Both the position numbers and the translations under genes were made by a program. From Aureimonas sp. SA4125 (GTDB taxonomy: Bacteria > Pseudomonadota > Alphaproteobacteria > Rhizobiales > Rhizobiaceae): a stretch of 64,000 nucleotides of DNA. A model generated the notes under the pieces. It was not told the origin of the DNA. It made no database searches and saw nothing but the letters and a program-made list of their open reading frames with translations. Shown here one piece after another: positions 26,301 to 33,703 of this stretch. Positions within the stretch are counted from its first letter, which is position 1, and each line of letters begins with the position of its first letter. Where the stretch lies: contig NZ_AP025032.1 of NCBI RefSeq assembly GCF_019973775.1, forward strand, positions 496,001 to 560,000, read 5' to 3'.

Positions 26301-27056
26301 CCGAACGGGGGTATCGATCTTGTGTCGACGTCCGTCACCTATGTCTTGGCGAGTGAGGTCGAGCGGTTGCTTTTAACCGGCACCGCGGCCATCGACGGAT
26401 CCGGGAACGAACTGGCCAATACCATCACTGGCAACGGGGGCGCCAACCGACTCTTCGGTCTGGACGGCAATGACACCATCGACGGAGCGGCAGGGAACGA
26501 CATCATCGATGGCGGCAACGGCAACGATGTCCTCGGCGGCGGCGATGGCGACGACGAGATTTTCGGCGGCGCCGCTCCGGACACGCTGAATGGCGGCGCA
26601 GGAGCTGATCGTCTCTACGGCGGCGATTCTAACGACACGATCCTCGGCGCAGCGGGCGACGATCTCGTCGTCGGCGGGAAGGGCAAGGATATTCTGACGG
26701 GCGGACTCGATGCGGATACTTTCGTGTTTGCTTTCGGGGATACCTCCACCAATCCCGGTTTCTCAGACATTATCACCGATTTCTCGGGTGGCTTCGATAT
26801 GATCGATATCGACACGTTCGCAGGCCCGCTGATGTCGTCGCAATACGCCGAGACGGCGTTGCAGACGACAGACCAAGGCTTGGCGCTGTCTACCGCATCG
26901 ACTCTCGCCACCGGCGGCGTCAGCGCCGTTTTCGTGGCGGGGACGGGAACTGGGTGGCTATTTTGGGACGGGACAGGCGACGGGACGCTCGATCAGGCCA
27001 TTGTTCTGTCAGGTCTGTCCAGCACGAGCAGCTTCTCCGAAGAGTATTTCGTCTAG
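23325..27056 (+). CDS. RTX calcium-binding protein with four cadherin-like repeats
   Basis: A 1243-residue acidic secreted protein, probably a type I secretion substrate acting outside the cell as matrix or adhesion protein. The ATG at 23325 is chosen for its GGGAGG site 8 bases upstream; there is no Sec signal. Residues about 135-300 carry RTX nonapeptides ('GGAGGDVLYGEAGNDLIVG'). Residues about 355-780 hold four ~105-residue cadherin-like repeats, each with 'ITSNGGGATAS', 'DAALFAIDSATGVL' and 'FEDPIDADGDNVYQM' type motifs. RTX repeats return at about 808-1125, and a C-terminal 'ADTFVFAFGDTS...DIITDFSGGFDMIDI' block resembles serralysin-type export ends. No type I exporter genes are in this window. 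Confidence 0.9.
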   Translation: MANFYNQFGIQTWAGGVGADLFYLFNKSTNPNDLRVDAQIANFAWTTSLHNADGTSYVLTAALINTSTDLVIGDKNDAIYGSSSADVVVYNNGGFGDGLGGFRDIQLMYLGAGDDIVDLTAHGPGGVAYAKDMKIYAGDGNDTLIGGAGGDVLYGEAGNDLIVGFAGADVIYGGDGDDRLYGEDFGADGSSSFDTLFGQRGNDILYGGGRADKLDGGDDDDLLYGGADDDALKGGSGNDILWGDDAGNTGNDKLYGDAGNDTVYGMAGNDEIGGGGGNDLMIGGAGQDYIDGGADIDTAAFSGNRADYLLTSSANGSVTLQDLRVGSPDGIDTVLNVEFYTFADGTIDATALSTPPTITSNGGGATASIAFNENGLGPVTTVVAVDPDVGQTIRYRIVGGVDAALFAIDSATGVLTFAAKPDFEDPIDADGDNVYQMIVAADDGAGGVGRQTLAVTVSNLADGAAPVISSNGGGRSANITLSENVQSVTTVAASDPDGGVLRYSILGGADAAQFSIDTATGALSFITAPDYENPTDADRNGIYQVTVGASDGTNGVRQTLSVTIGNVNDNVPVFTSFGGAASVSATTDENAAAGPTFVAVDADGSPLVYRIVGGADGARFAIDATTGALNFLVAPDFEAPTDVGADNVYDVIVEAQDGVFAVRQTLALHVNNLNDNAPVIVSNGGAATASLSLSENNRAITTVVATDADNSAIEYRITGGADAALFALNSATGALSLIPNPNFENPIDQNGDNVYEVIVSALDGGFAASQAIAVRILNVNEIGRTLTGNGAANVFSPTAALALQTTALEDTIYGLGGNDSIDGGGGADRMEGGIGNDTYYVETWSDNGFAADDDRAIEAVSAGVDQVFASVSYRLDENVENLTLTGAAREGWGNTLSNILTGNALANSLDGGDGNDQLFGGDGADTLFGGAGTDLLYGQAGTDLLFGGFGGDVLDGGADADRMTGGDGNDSYYVETWSNDGISTNDDEVVEAPNGGIDLVSTSVTYVLASEVERLLLTGTAAIDGSGNELANTITGNGGANRLFGLDGNDTIDGAAGNDIIDGGNGNDVLGGGDGDDEIFGGAAPDTLNGGAGADRLYGGDSNDTILGAAGDDLVVGGKGKDILTGGLDADTFVFAFGDTSTNPGFSDIITDFSGGFDMIDIDTFAGPLMSSQYAETALQTTDQGLALSTASTLATGGVSAVFVAGTGTGWLFWDGTGDGTLDQAIVLSGLSSTSSFSEEYFV

Positions 27057-27504
27057 GAGCCTCGGCCTGAACCCGGCCCATGATGTGGCGGACCGAAGTC
27101 CGCCCCGTCTCCAGGTCAAACTGCCGCGTCCTTTGGTCACCCACCTCTGCCTCGCCGGACGTCACTCCTCGATGGGTGAAGGTGGCGCAAACGTCGTCCT
27201 CGTGGCCGGCCAGAGTTCATGACGCGAGTCGCTGTGGCGCCGAGCGTATCCGGCCGCAAGCGGGTTATGCCTGGCAGGCCCAGCGCATGCGTTGGAGAAG
27301 GCGCGGTCGCTGGCCAGAGCCACGGGGAAAATTGCTGAGCTGAATGGGATATCGAAAATTGTCGATGGCGCGACGGATCATCGTATCAGCATATCGGGAC
27401 GGGTTGAAACCATCTGCGACGCAAACAGTTTTCCGCCGTCTCGCTATGGCGCCCTGCTTCCGTCCGGATGTACAAGGGTCGCTCTCGCGCTTCGGCTCCT
27501 GGCA
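27057..27504. other. Intergenic region after the RTX gene, nothing recognised
   Basis: Short frames here lack family features and there is no convincing hairpin with a T-run after the RTX stop. The region may be decayed sequence related to the mirror-image duplication that follows. Confidence 0.4.
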
Positions 27505-27807
27505 TCAAAACTCACGTGGATCGATCCCGATCGTAGGGCCGATGCGATTGGCTCGCTTACCACCAGCCGGCATCCTCATCCAGCCGAAATATACCGTCCT
27601 GGAGATTTCCCATCCGACGAGAAGATGGGTCAGGGACAATCCCGCGCCGATCATAGCGAAGGCGACCTCCTTATTATACCGCCTATTTCCCTTGCCGTCG
27701 CTAAACTCGTATTCGAGAAACTCCGCCTCCTCCTCCGTCAATTCCGTGATCGTCCTCGGAGGCGCTCGCTTCTTCGACGAGCCGCTCTGCGTTCGTTTGG
27801 CAAGCAA
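27505..27807 (-). pseudogene. Diverged copy of the small membrane protein with a frameshifted end
   Basis: Relative of the protein at 22408. 'ITELTEEEAEFLEYEFSDG' corresponds to its acidic N-terminus, 'KEVAFAMIGAGLSL' and 'LLVGWEISRTVYFGWMRMP' to the membrane helix and tail. At the end the DNA is nearly identical to the first copy (ATGCC-GGCTGGTGGTAAGCG), but one C is missing. The original 'MPGWW' stop is therefore read through as 'MPAGGK...' and the frame runs on for about 18 residues. The start is a TTG without a clear ribosome site. Either a pseudogene or a protein with a replaced tail; I favour a decaying copy. Confidence 0.6.
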
Positions 27808-28247
27808 TCTCTGCGACCTCCCTTTGCGTTCCGCGTCCAGCCCTTCTCATGCATCGAACATCGACCATGGCTCGCCGCGTTGCAGGGTCCAGAAGGCGTA
27901 GAGCTGCTTGTACATTCGGGTAAGGCGTACGATCGGAGGGGCAGCGCAGGATTATCGTCCGGAAACGAGGGTTCACGGCAGGGCACGGTGAGTTTTCGAT
28001 GCCGTGGCGAGCGCCGCGGCGTGTATTGGACCAACTACTCCATCCCGCCGTTGGAACGTCCATGCTTTCGTCGGACCTGCGTGCCGCGGCGCTCTCGGCA
28101 AAAAGACTTATCCGGTCGGTCCCTCGATGGCAGTGGGAATGCGGTCGTGCCCCAAACGATGGGACCTACTGCCCGATTGATCCTTTGGCATCTCATGTCC
28201 GACGGTGAGAGGATGGAGCCTCTTCACTTCTTGAGGATGAGCACGTC
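27808..28247. other. Spacer between the decayed small-protein copy and the ugd relic
   Basis: Corresponds in position to the divergent promoter region 22079-22407 in the intact copy. A minus-strand frame around 27860-27935 reads 'RLTRMYKQLYAFWTLQRG' and ends 'SMFDA', which looks like a protein C-terminus, but no longer homologous frame supports it. No gene is called. Confidence 0.4.
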
Positions 28248-28412
28248 ATGCAAATCGCGATGATGGGTTCGGGCTGCGTCGGCCCGGTGATGAAGACATG
28301 CCAGGCGAATTGCGGGCATGCTGTACCCTGCCGCGAGGAAAACGAAGATGTCGCTGCGATGCGCGCCGGCCGGATGCCTGTCCTCCCGGCCTCCCCGGGG
28401 GCGGCCGAGTGA
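28248..28412 (+). pseudogene. ugd: UDP-glucose dehydrogenase N-terminal relic
   Basis: From an ATG at 28248, 54 residues follow the start of Ugd: '[14 protein letters not shown]' against the usual 'MRIAIIGSGYVGLV', then 'CGHAVPC' and '[10 protein letters not shown]'. The last matches the 'LRAGRIPIFEPG' region of the family. The frame ends after 'PASPGAAE'. The dinucleotide-binding loop is damaged (Tyr to Cys and other changes) and nothing of the rest remains. The next gene makes UDP-galacturonate from UDP-glucuronate, so an intact ugd here would have formed a natural pair with it. Confidence 0.75.
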
Positions 28413-28516
28413 CGGCTCGCCTGGCCAGTGCGCCGTTGGCGGTGCGAAGACAGCGCTCGCGCCGCGTTAGAACGGAGCCTGCGGTCAGAATGGAAGCCAA
28501 GGACAGCCCGAAACCG

Positions 28517-29563
28517 ATGAGATTCTTCGTCACCGGAACCGCCGGCTTCATCGGATTCCACTTGGCTCAGCGCTTGCTGGCGGACGGTCACACCGTCGTC
28601 GGCTTTGATGCCATGACGTCCTACTACGACGTGCGCCTGAAACAGGCGCGGCACGCCCTGCTTGAGCGGTCCAGCCGCTTCCATGCCCATATCGGATGGC
28701 TCGAGGACCTCGAGGAACTGCGCAATGCGGCCGAGGCCGCCGAGCCCGACGTGATCGTGCATCTGGCGGCGCAAGCGGGAGTGCGCTACTCGATCGACTC
28801 TCCCCGAACCTACGTCGACAGCAATCTCGTCGGCTCCTTCAACGTTCTCGAACTCGCGCGGACCATGAAGCCGCAGCACCTCCTGCTCGCGTCGACGAGT
28901 TCGGTCTACGGCGGCAACGTGTCGACGCCCTTCCGCGAGGTCGACGAGGCGGACCGTCCGCTCAGCTTCTACGCGGCCACCAAGAAGGCGATGGAGGCGA
29001 TGTCGCACTCCTACGCGCATCTCTTCAACGTGCCGACGACATGCTTTCGTTTCTTCACCGTCTATGGCCCGTGGGGCAGGCCCGACATGGCGCTGTTCCG
29101 CTTCGTCGATGCGATCGAGAACGGTCGCCCGATCGACGTCTACGGGGAGGGGATGATGCTTCGCGACTTCACCTATGTCGGTGATCTCGTGGAGGCAGTC
29201 GTGCGTCTAGTCGACCGGGCGCCGACCGAGGTTCAGGCCGCGATGGGCGATGGCGTCGCCGATACGCTTTCGCCCGTTGCGCCCTGGCGCGTGATCAATA
29301 TCGGCGGCGGCGTGCCGGTCGATCTCCTGTCCTTCATCGAGACGATCGAGCGCTGCCTCGGCAAGGCGGCCGTTCGCAATATGCTGCCGATGCAGCCCGG
29401 CGATGTCCCGGTCACGTGCTGCGATCCTCGTCTGCTCGAAGCGTTGACCGGTTATCGCCCGGCGACAAGCGTGGCGGAGGGGGTGGAGCACTTTGTACGC
29501 TGGTATACCGAGGAGCGCCTCATGCTGTCCTCGCCCGAGGAGGCGCAGTTGAGCCGGGCGTGA
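28517..29563 (+). CDS. UDP-glucuronate 4-epimerase (NAD-dependent SDR)
   Basis: Predicted to interconvert UDP-glucuronate and UDP-galacturonate. It has 348 residues from the ATG at 28517; ATG 28490 is an alternative adding nine residues. The start '[20 protein letters not shown]' is typical of CapI/LpsL-type enzymes. The Ser in '[10 protein letters not shown]', the Tyr-x3-Lys in '[12 protein letters not shown]', and '[16 protein letters not shown]' with '[19 protein letters not shown]' complete the pattern. With ugd it provides galacturonate donors, which fits the two pectate-lyase-like genes further on. Its last 112 bases overlap the 3' end of the formyltransferase gene on the opposite strand. 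Confidence 0.88.
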   Translation: MRFFVTGTAGFIGFHLAQRLLADGHTVVGFDAMTSYYDVRLKQARHALLERSSRFHAHIGWLEDLEELRNAAEAAEPDVIVHLAAQAGVRYSIDSPRTYVDSNLVGSFNVLELARTMKPQHLLLASTSSVYGGNVSTPFREVDEADRPLSFYAATKKAMEAMSHSYAHLFNVPTTCFRFFTVYGPWGRPDMALFRFVDAIENGRPIDVYGEGMMLRDFTYVGDLVEAVVRLVDRAPTEVQAAMGDGVADTLSPVAPWRVINIGGGVPVDLLSFIETIERCLGKAAVRNMLPMQPGDVPVTCCDPRLLEALTGYRPATSVAEGVEHFVRWYTEERLMLSSPEEAQLSRA

Positions 29564-30510
29564 ATGCGCGGCCGTCGGCCGTCGCTAGGTTGCCACCGTG
29601 TGATCTCGACCGTTTCGCCGTCGCCGCACAGAACGGTGAACCCCGTCGACGTGTAGGTCTGGACCTGCCCGGCGAAGCCGATGTGACGGCCTTTCGGCCT
29701 GTGGCTCCGGGCCGCCTCGACGACGATCCTGGTGTCTCCCGCGAATGTGAAGGCGCCGGGATAGGGATCGCCCACAGCTCGCACCAGGCGCAGAATCGCG
29801 TCTGCGGGCTCGCCCCAGTCGATCACCCCGTCTTCCATGGTTCGTTTGGCGCAGTAGCTCGCGCGCGCCTCGTCCTGCGGGGTGCCGCCCGCGTTGCCGG
29901 CGGCGATGCGGGCCACCACGCGCGGCGTCATCTCGGCGAGCGCCATCACGTGCCGGTCGTAAAGCGAGCGCGCCGTTTCATCTGGATCGATCGGGAAGAG
30001 CTGCTGCATCACGATGGGGCCGCTGTCGACGCCGTCGTCCAGCCAGAAGAAGGTCGAGCCGGTGGTCGCCTCCCCGCTGAGGATCGTCCAGGGAATCACC
30101 GCTCGGCCGCGGTAGCGCGGAAGCGGGGCGGGGTGGAAGCCGAGTGTGCCGAGCGGGGCGACGGACCGGAACGCGCGGCGGCAGATCTGGGACCAGCCGA
30201 CGACCAGGGTGAGGTCGGGCGCAGCCTCGGCGAGCGCCGCGATCGTCGCCGGTGCATTGATGTCCGTGGTCAGGTGAACCGCCGTGCCGGCGGCGCGCGC
30301 CGGTAGGCCGAGATCGGCGAAATCGGAGTGGCGATGCGACACCTCCGGCGGAAGCGTCACGAGGAGCACGGGAGCCATGCCCGCGGCCACGAGGGCATTG
30401 AACGCGGTGAGCGACCCTTCGACGGCGCCGACGAAGGCGATTCGCGGACATCCGGCCGAATTCGGCTTCAGCAGTGTCGTCGGCACGTCCCCTCCGATCC
30501 TCGTCTTCAA
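29452..30510 (-). CDS. Formyltransferase-family enzyme (sugar N-formyltransferase or Fmt-like)
   Basis: A 352-residue protein with the N10-formyl-tetrahydrofolate transferase fold. The active-site '[18 protein letters not shown]' has the catalytic His, and '[16 protein letters not shown]' carries the conserved Asp. A C-terminal Fmt_C-like part follows ('[18 protein letters not shown]'). The start is uncertain: a TTG at 30510, with a GTG at 30486 as alternative. It lies beside an ATP-grasp and a HAD gene in a polysaccharide locus, so formylation of an amino sugar is more likely than initiator-tRNA formylation, but this is inference. The final ~37 residues lie antisense to the end of the epimerase gene, an unusually long convergent overlap. 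Confidence 0.8.
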   Translation of the reverse strand: MKTRIGGDVPTTLLKPNSAGCPRIAFVGAVEGSLTAFNALVAAGMAPVLLVTLPPEVSHRHSDFADLGLPARAAGTAVHLTTDINAPATIAALAEAAPDLTLVVGWSQICRRAFRSVAPLGTLGFHPAPLPRYRGRAVIPWTILSGEATTGSTFFWLDDGVDSGPIVMQQLFPIDPDETARSLYDRHVMALAEMTPRVVARIAAGNAGGTPQDEARASYCAKRTMEDGVIDWGEPADAILRLVRAVGDPYPGAFTFAGDTRIVVEAARSHRPKGRHIGFAGQVQTYTSTGFTVLCGDGETVEITRWQPSDGRRPRIHARLNCASSGEDSMRRSSVYQRTKCSTPSATLVAGR

Positions 30511-30733
30511 GAGCCCTGTATGTTCGCCAGGGAGGGGTCTTCTCCAACCTATCCATTAGCAGTAGGCCCACCGCGGCCCTTCCTCCAATGACCATCTACC
30601 GTGCGCGCGTGGATCGGCGATCCTCGACGCGACGGCGCCGCGTGACCGCTCGAATCCACAAGGATCGCTCGAGCAGGTGGGGGCCGCAGATGCGGGCTCG
30701 GCCTTCGCCATCGCTCCTGTCGGAAGAGGCTTG

Positions 30734-31690
30734 ATGAAGCGGATCTGCGTCCTCGTGACCTCGGCCGGCCGGCGAGTCGGCCTTCTCCAGTGCTTCCGGC
30801 AATCGGCGCATGACCTCGGCATCGATCTCAGGATCGTGGCGTGCGACGTCGAGCCCGAGGCAAGCGCGGCCTGCCGCATGGCCGACGAGGCCGTCAAGGT
30901 GCCGGCCTGCGACGACCCGCACTACATCGACGCGCTGCTCGCGATCGTTCGCCGGGAGGGCGTCTGTCTCGTCGTTCCGACCATCGATCCGGAACTCGGT
31001 CCGCTGTCCGAGTCGCTGGACCGCTTCGCCGCGCTGGGTGCGCGGGTTCATGTCAGCGCGTCGGATGTCGTCGCGGTCTGCCGCGACAAGCTGCAGACCG
31101 CGCGCGTCCTCGAGCGGGCCGGCGTGCCCGTGCCTTTGACGGTCGCCCTCGCCGAGGCGGACGACACCCTTCCATGGCCGATGATGATGAAGCCAGTCGG
31201 CGGCAGCGCCAGCCGAGGGATCCGCGTCGTCGCCGGTAGAAGCGAGGTGCCGGAAAGCACGAGCGAGCCGATGGTGCTCCAGCAACTTCTGGCCGGACCC
31301 GAATTCACGATCAACATCTTCGTCGATCGGACCGGTCGCCTGCGCGCCGTCGTCCCGCACCGGCGCCTGAGGGTGAGGGCCGGGGAAGTCGAGAAGGGAC
31401 GGACGGAGCGTGATGCAGCGTTCGGCGTCCTCGCCGAGGGGCTGCTTCGCGCGTTTCCGTCGGCCCGCGGCGCCCTCTGCTTCCAAGCCATACTCGACGA
31501 GACCGTCGGCCTTCGGGTCTTCGAGATCAACGCCCGTTTCGGCGGCGGCTATCCGCTCGCCCACCATGCCGGAGCGGAATTCACGCGCTGGCTGATCGAG
31601 GAAGTCGCCGACCTTGCCGACTCCGCGAATGACGGCTGGCGGGAGGGCGTGACCATGTTGCGCTACGACGCCGCCGTTTTCCATGGCTGA
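30734..31690 (+). CDS. ATP-grasp domain protein (carbamoyl-phosphate-synthase-like)
   Basis: A 318-residue ligase-type protein of unknown substrate. The N-terminal pre-ATP-grasp fold ('ICVLVTSAGRRVGLLQCF') and 'LVVPTIDPELGPLSESLD' are followed by 'CRDKLQTARVLERAGVPVP'. The ATP-grasp core has 'PMMMKPVGGSASRGIRVV' (nucleotide-binding Lys), 'MVLQQLLAGPEFTINIF' and 'LRVFEINARFGGGYPLAHH' (metal-binding Glu/Asn). ATG 30734 is chosen because the domain begins at once. It is followed 15 bases later by a HAD gene. ATP-grasp/HAD neighbours occur in surface-glycan loci and may attach an acyl or amino group; that role is inferred. Confidence 0.82.
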   Translation: MKRICVLVTSAGRRVGLLQCFRQSAHDLGIDLRIVACDVEPEASAACRMADEAVKVPACDDPHYIDALLAIVRREGVCLVVPTIDPELGPLSESLDRFAALGARVHVSASDVVAVCRDKLQTARVLERAGVPVPLTVALAEADDTLPWPMMMKPVGGSASRGIRVVAGRSEVPESTSEPMVLQQLLAGPEFTINIFVDRTGRLRAVVPHRRLRVRAGEVEKGRTERDAAFGVLAEGLLRAFPSARGALCFQAILDETVGLRVFEINARFGGGYPLAHHAGAEFTRWLIEEVADLADSANDGWREGVTMLRYDAAVFHG

Positions 31691-31705
31691 AGGGGAGTGG
31701 CAGGG

Positions 31706-32434
31706 ATGGCAAGGCCGCTGGTCGTCTTCGATCTCGACGACACGCTGTATCTCGAGCGCGACTTCGCCAGGAGCGGCTACAAGGCCGTCGAGCGCGTGCT
31801 GGGTGACCGCTGCCTGTCGGAGGGCTTCGCCGAACTCTGCCTCGACCTCTTCGACGCCGGCGAGCGCGGCCGCATCTTCGACAGGGCGCTGGAGCGGATC
31901 AGGCTCGATCCCGAACCTCTCCTCGTCGCGGAACTCGTGAAGGCCTATCGCGGCCATCGGCCGGACATCGCGCTCGCGCCCGACGCCGAACGCTATCTCG
32001 CCGCCCGGTCGGGCGGCATCAAGGGCGCGCTGATCACCGACGGTCCGGCGGCGACGCAGGAGGCGAAGATCAGCGCGCTCGGTCTCGGCAATCACTTCGG
32101 GTGCATCGTCTGCACGGGTCGTCTCGGCACGCGTTTCGGCAAGCCGCATCCGCGCGCCTTCGAGATCGTCGAACGCTGGGCAGGTCCGATCGGACTGCCG
32201 CTCGTCTACGTGGCGGACAATCCGCGGAAGGACTTCGTCACGCCGAACATCCGCGGCTGGGCGACGATTCAGATCGAAAGGCCGCAGCGCGTGCATCGTC
32301 ACCGCGCGGCGGAGCCCAGCTACCAGGCGCACGCGTCTATCGAGAGTCTCGATGAACTCGACGCCTGTCTCGACGCGATGCGAGATGATTTCCGAGCGTC
32401 CCCAGGACGCCTGTGGCGGGAGACGACCGCGTGA
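31706..32434 (+). CDS. HAD-family hydrolase
   Basis: A 242-residue phosphatase-like protein. Motif I 'VVFDLDDTLYLERDF' has both catalytic aspartates. Motif II is 'GALITDGPAATQ', a Lys region lies in 'RFGKPHPRAFE', and motif IV is in 'VYVADNPRKDF'. An alpha-helical cap follows motif I. ATG 31706 follows a GGGGAG site. It is probably translated with the ATP-grasp gene upstream, and its stop overlaps the GTG of the next glycosyltransferase (GTGA). The substrate is unknown, perhaps a sugar or nucleotide phosphate of the same pathway. Confidence 0.85.
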   Translation: MARPLVVFDLDDTLYLERDFARSGYKAVERVLGDRCLSEGFAELCLDLFDAGERGRIFDRALERIRLDPEPLLVAELVKAYRGHRPDIALAPDAERYLAARSGGIKGALITDGPAATQEAKISALGLGNHFGCIVCTGRLGTRFGKPHPRAFEIVERWAGPIGLPLVYVADNPRKDFVTPNIRGWATIQIERPQRVHRHRAAEPSYQAHASIESLDELDACLDAMRDDFRASPGRLWRETTA

Positions 32435-33642
32435 AAGAGATCGACGCAGACCGGTGGACCGCGAGGCGAATGGGCCGACACAGGTCCAGGAAGCAGGGCG
32501 GCCGGCCGACGCGCGCGGTATTCGTGCTCGCGGGCCTCGATGCCGGCGGGACGGAAAAGATCGTCAATATGCTGGCCCATCACCGCGTTGCCCGTGGCGA
32601 TACGGTCGACGTCGTCGCGCTGAACGCAGAGAGCGCCGGCTCCTTCTTCCCCTATCAGGAAGGAATCGCCATTCATGCCCTCGGCGACCGGACCGGTCCA
32701 AGGTTCCTGCGCAGTCTCGTTCGCTTCTGGCGCCTGCGGCGGCTCCTCCATCGGCTCCAGCCGGACGTCGCCCTTTCCTTTCTCACCAAGGTCAACGTCA
32801 TAACGGCGATCGCCGCAACCGGCCTCGGCATTTCCCTCATCCTGTCGGAGCGCAACAACTTCCTGATCCAGAAGATGCATCCGCTCTGGCCCGCGCTCTT
32901 CGCACGGGTGGCGCAGGGGCGGCGTCTCGTCATGCAGACTGCACAGGCACGGTCCGCCTTGCCGGCAGCGCTCCAGTCCGATGCCGTGGTGATCCCGAAC
33001 CCCATCTCGCCGCCGCCTCCGATATGGGAGCTGCCGGACTATCGGCCGGCCTTCGTCGCGGTCGGCCGCCTCGACCGGCAGAAGGGCTTCGATCTCCTCA
33101 TCGACGCGTTCGCAAGCGCGCTGCCGCGACTGCCTTCGGCATCTCTCGCGATTTTTGGAGAAGGACCGGAACGCCGATCGCTCGAAGAGCAGATGCGGGC
33201 GCTGGGGCTCGGAGAACGCGCCGTCCTGCCGGGGGTGGCGAAGTCGCCGGACGACTGGATGGCGGCGGGCAGCGTCTTCGTTCTGAGTTCCCGGTTCGAG
33301 GGCTTCCCGAACGTGCTGTTGGAAGCTCTCGCGAGGGGTGCGCCGGTCGTCGCCTTCGACTGCCCCTGGGGCCCGTCCGAGATCCTTCGCGCGTCGGGTG
33401 GCTACCCTCTCGTGCCGCCCGGCGACACCGATGCGCTCGCCGAAGCGCTCGTCCGGGTCGACCGGGACCCGGAACTGCGTCGGCGCATGGCGGATGCGGG
33501 CCCCGCCATCGCGGCCGGATACACTCCTGCCGTTGTCTTCGCGAAATGGGACGCTCTGATCGACGACGCGATGCGGGAACGGACCGTTCGCGTGGCCGAT
33601 CCTGCTGCCGAGAGGACAGGACCCGTATGCGGCGGGGCCTGA
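32431..33642 (+). CDS. GT4-family glycosyltransferase
   Basis: A 403-residue cytoplasmic GT-B enzyme that adds a sugar to the lipid-linked repeat unit. The N-terminal acceptor domain has 'VLAGLDAGGTEKIVNML', 'DVALSFLTKVNVIT' and 'ILSERNNFLIQKM'. The donor domain has 'FVAVGRLDRQKGFDLLIDAF' and the E-x7-E region 'SRFEGFPNVLLEALARGAP'. The GTG at 32431 overlaps the HAD stop; the frame is open a little further upstream. It is closely related in layout to the enzyme at 42919 (PglH/GalNAc-transferase-like), so the two may add similar sugars. Donor unknown. Confidence 0.85.
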   Translation: MKEIDADRWTARRMGRHRSRKQGGRPTRAVFVLAGLDAGGTEKIVNMLAHHRVARGDTVDVVALNAESAGSFFPYQEGIAIHALGDRTGPRFLRSLVRFWRLRRLLHRLQPDVALSFLTKVNVITAIAATGLGISLILSERNNFLIQKMHPLWPALFARVAQGRRLVMQTAQARSALPAALQSDAVVIPNPISPPPPIWELPDYRPAFVAVGRLDRQKGFDLLIDAFASALPRLPSASLAIFGEGPERRSLEEQMRALGLGERAVLPGVAKSPDDWMAAGSVFVLSSRFEGFPNVLLEALARGAPVVAFDCPWGPSEILRASGGYPLVPPGDTDALAEALVRVDRDPELRRRMADAGPAIAAGYTPAVVFAKWDALIDDAMRERTVRVADPAAERTGPVCGGA

Positions 33643-33703
33643 CTGTCGTCGGTTCCCTGCGCCCGGAGGGATCACCCGGAAATCGTATGACGACCCGGCC
33701 CCG

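Noticed and set aside
23730..26700. Repeated GGCGGCGA-type units suggestive of a tandem repeat or CRISPR-like array
   Set aside because: They are codons of RTX nonapeptides in one long open frame, without spacers of constant size.
27292..28263. Plus-strand frame of 323 codons between the RTX gene and the epimerase
   Set aside because: It overlaps the small-protein copy on the other strand and the ugd relic in another frame, and shows no family motif.
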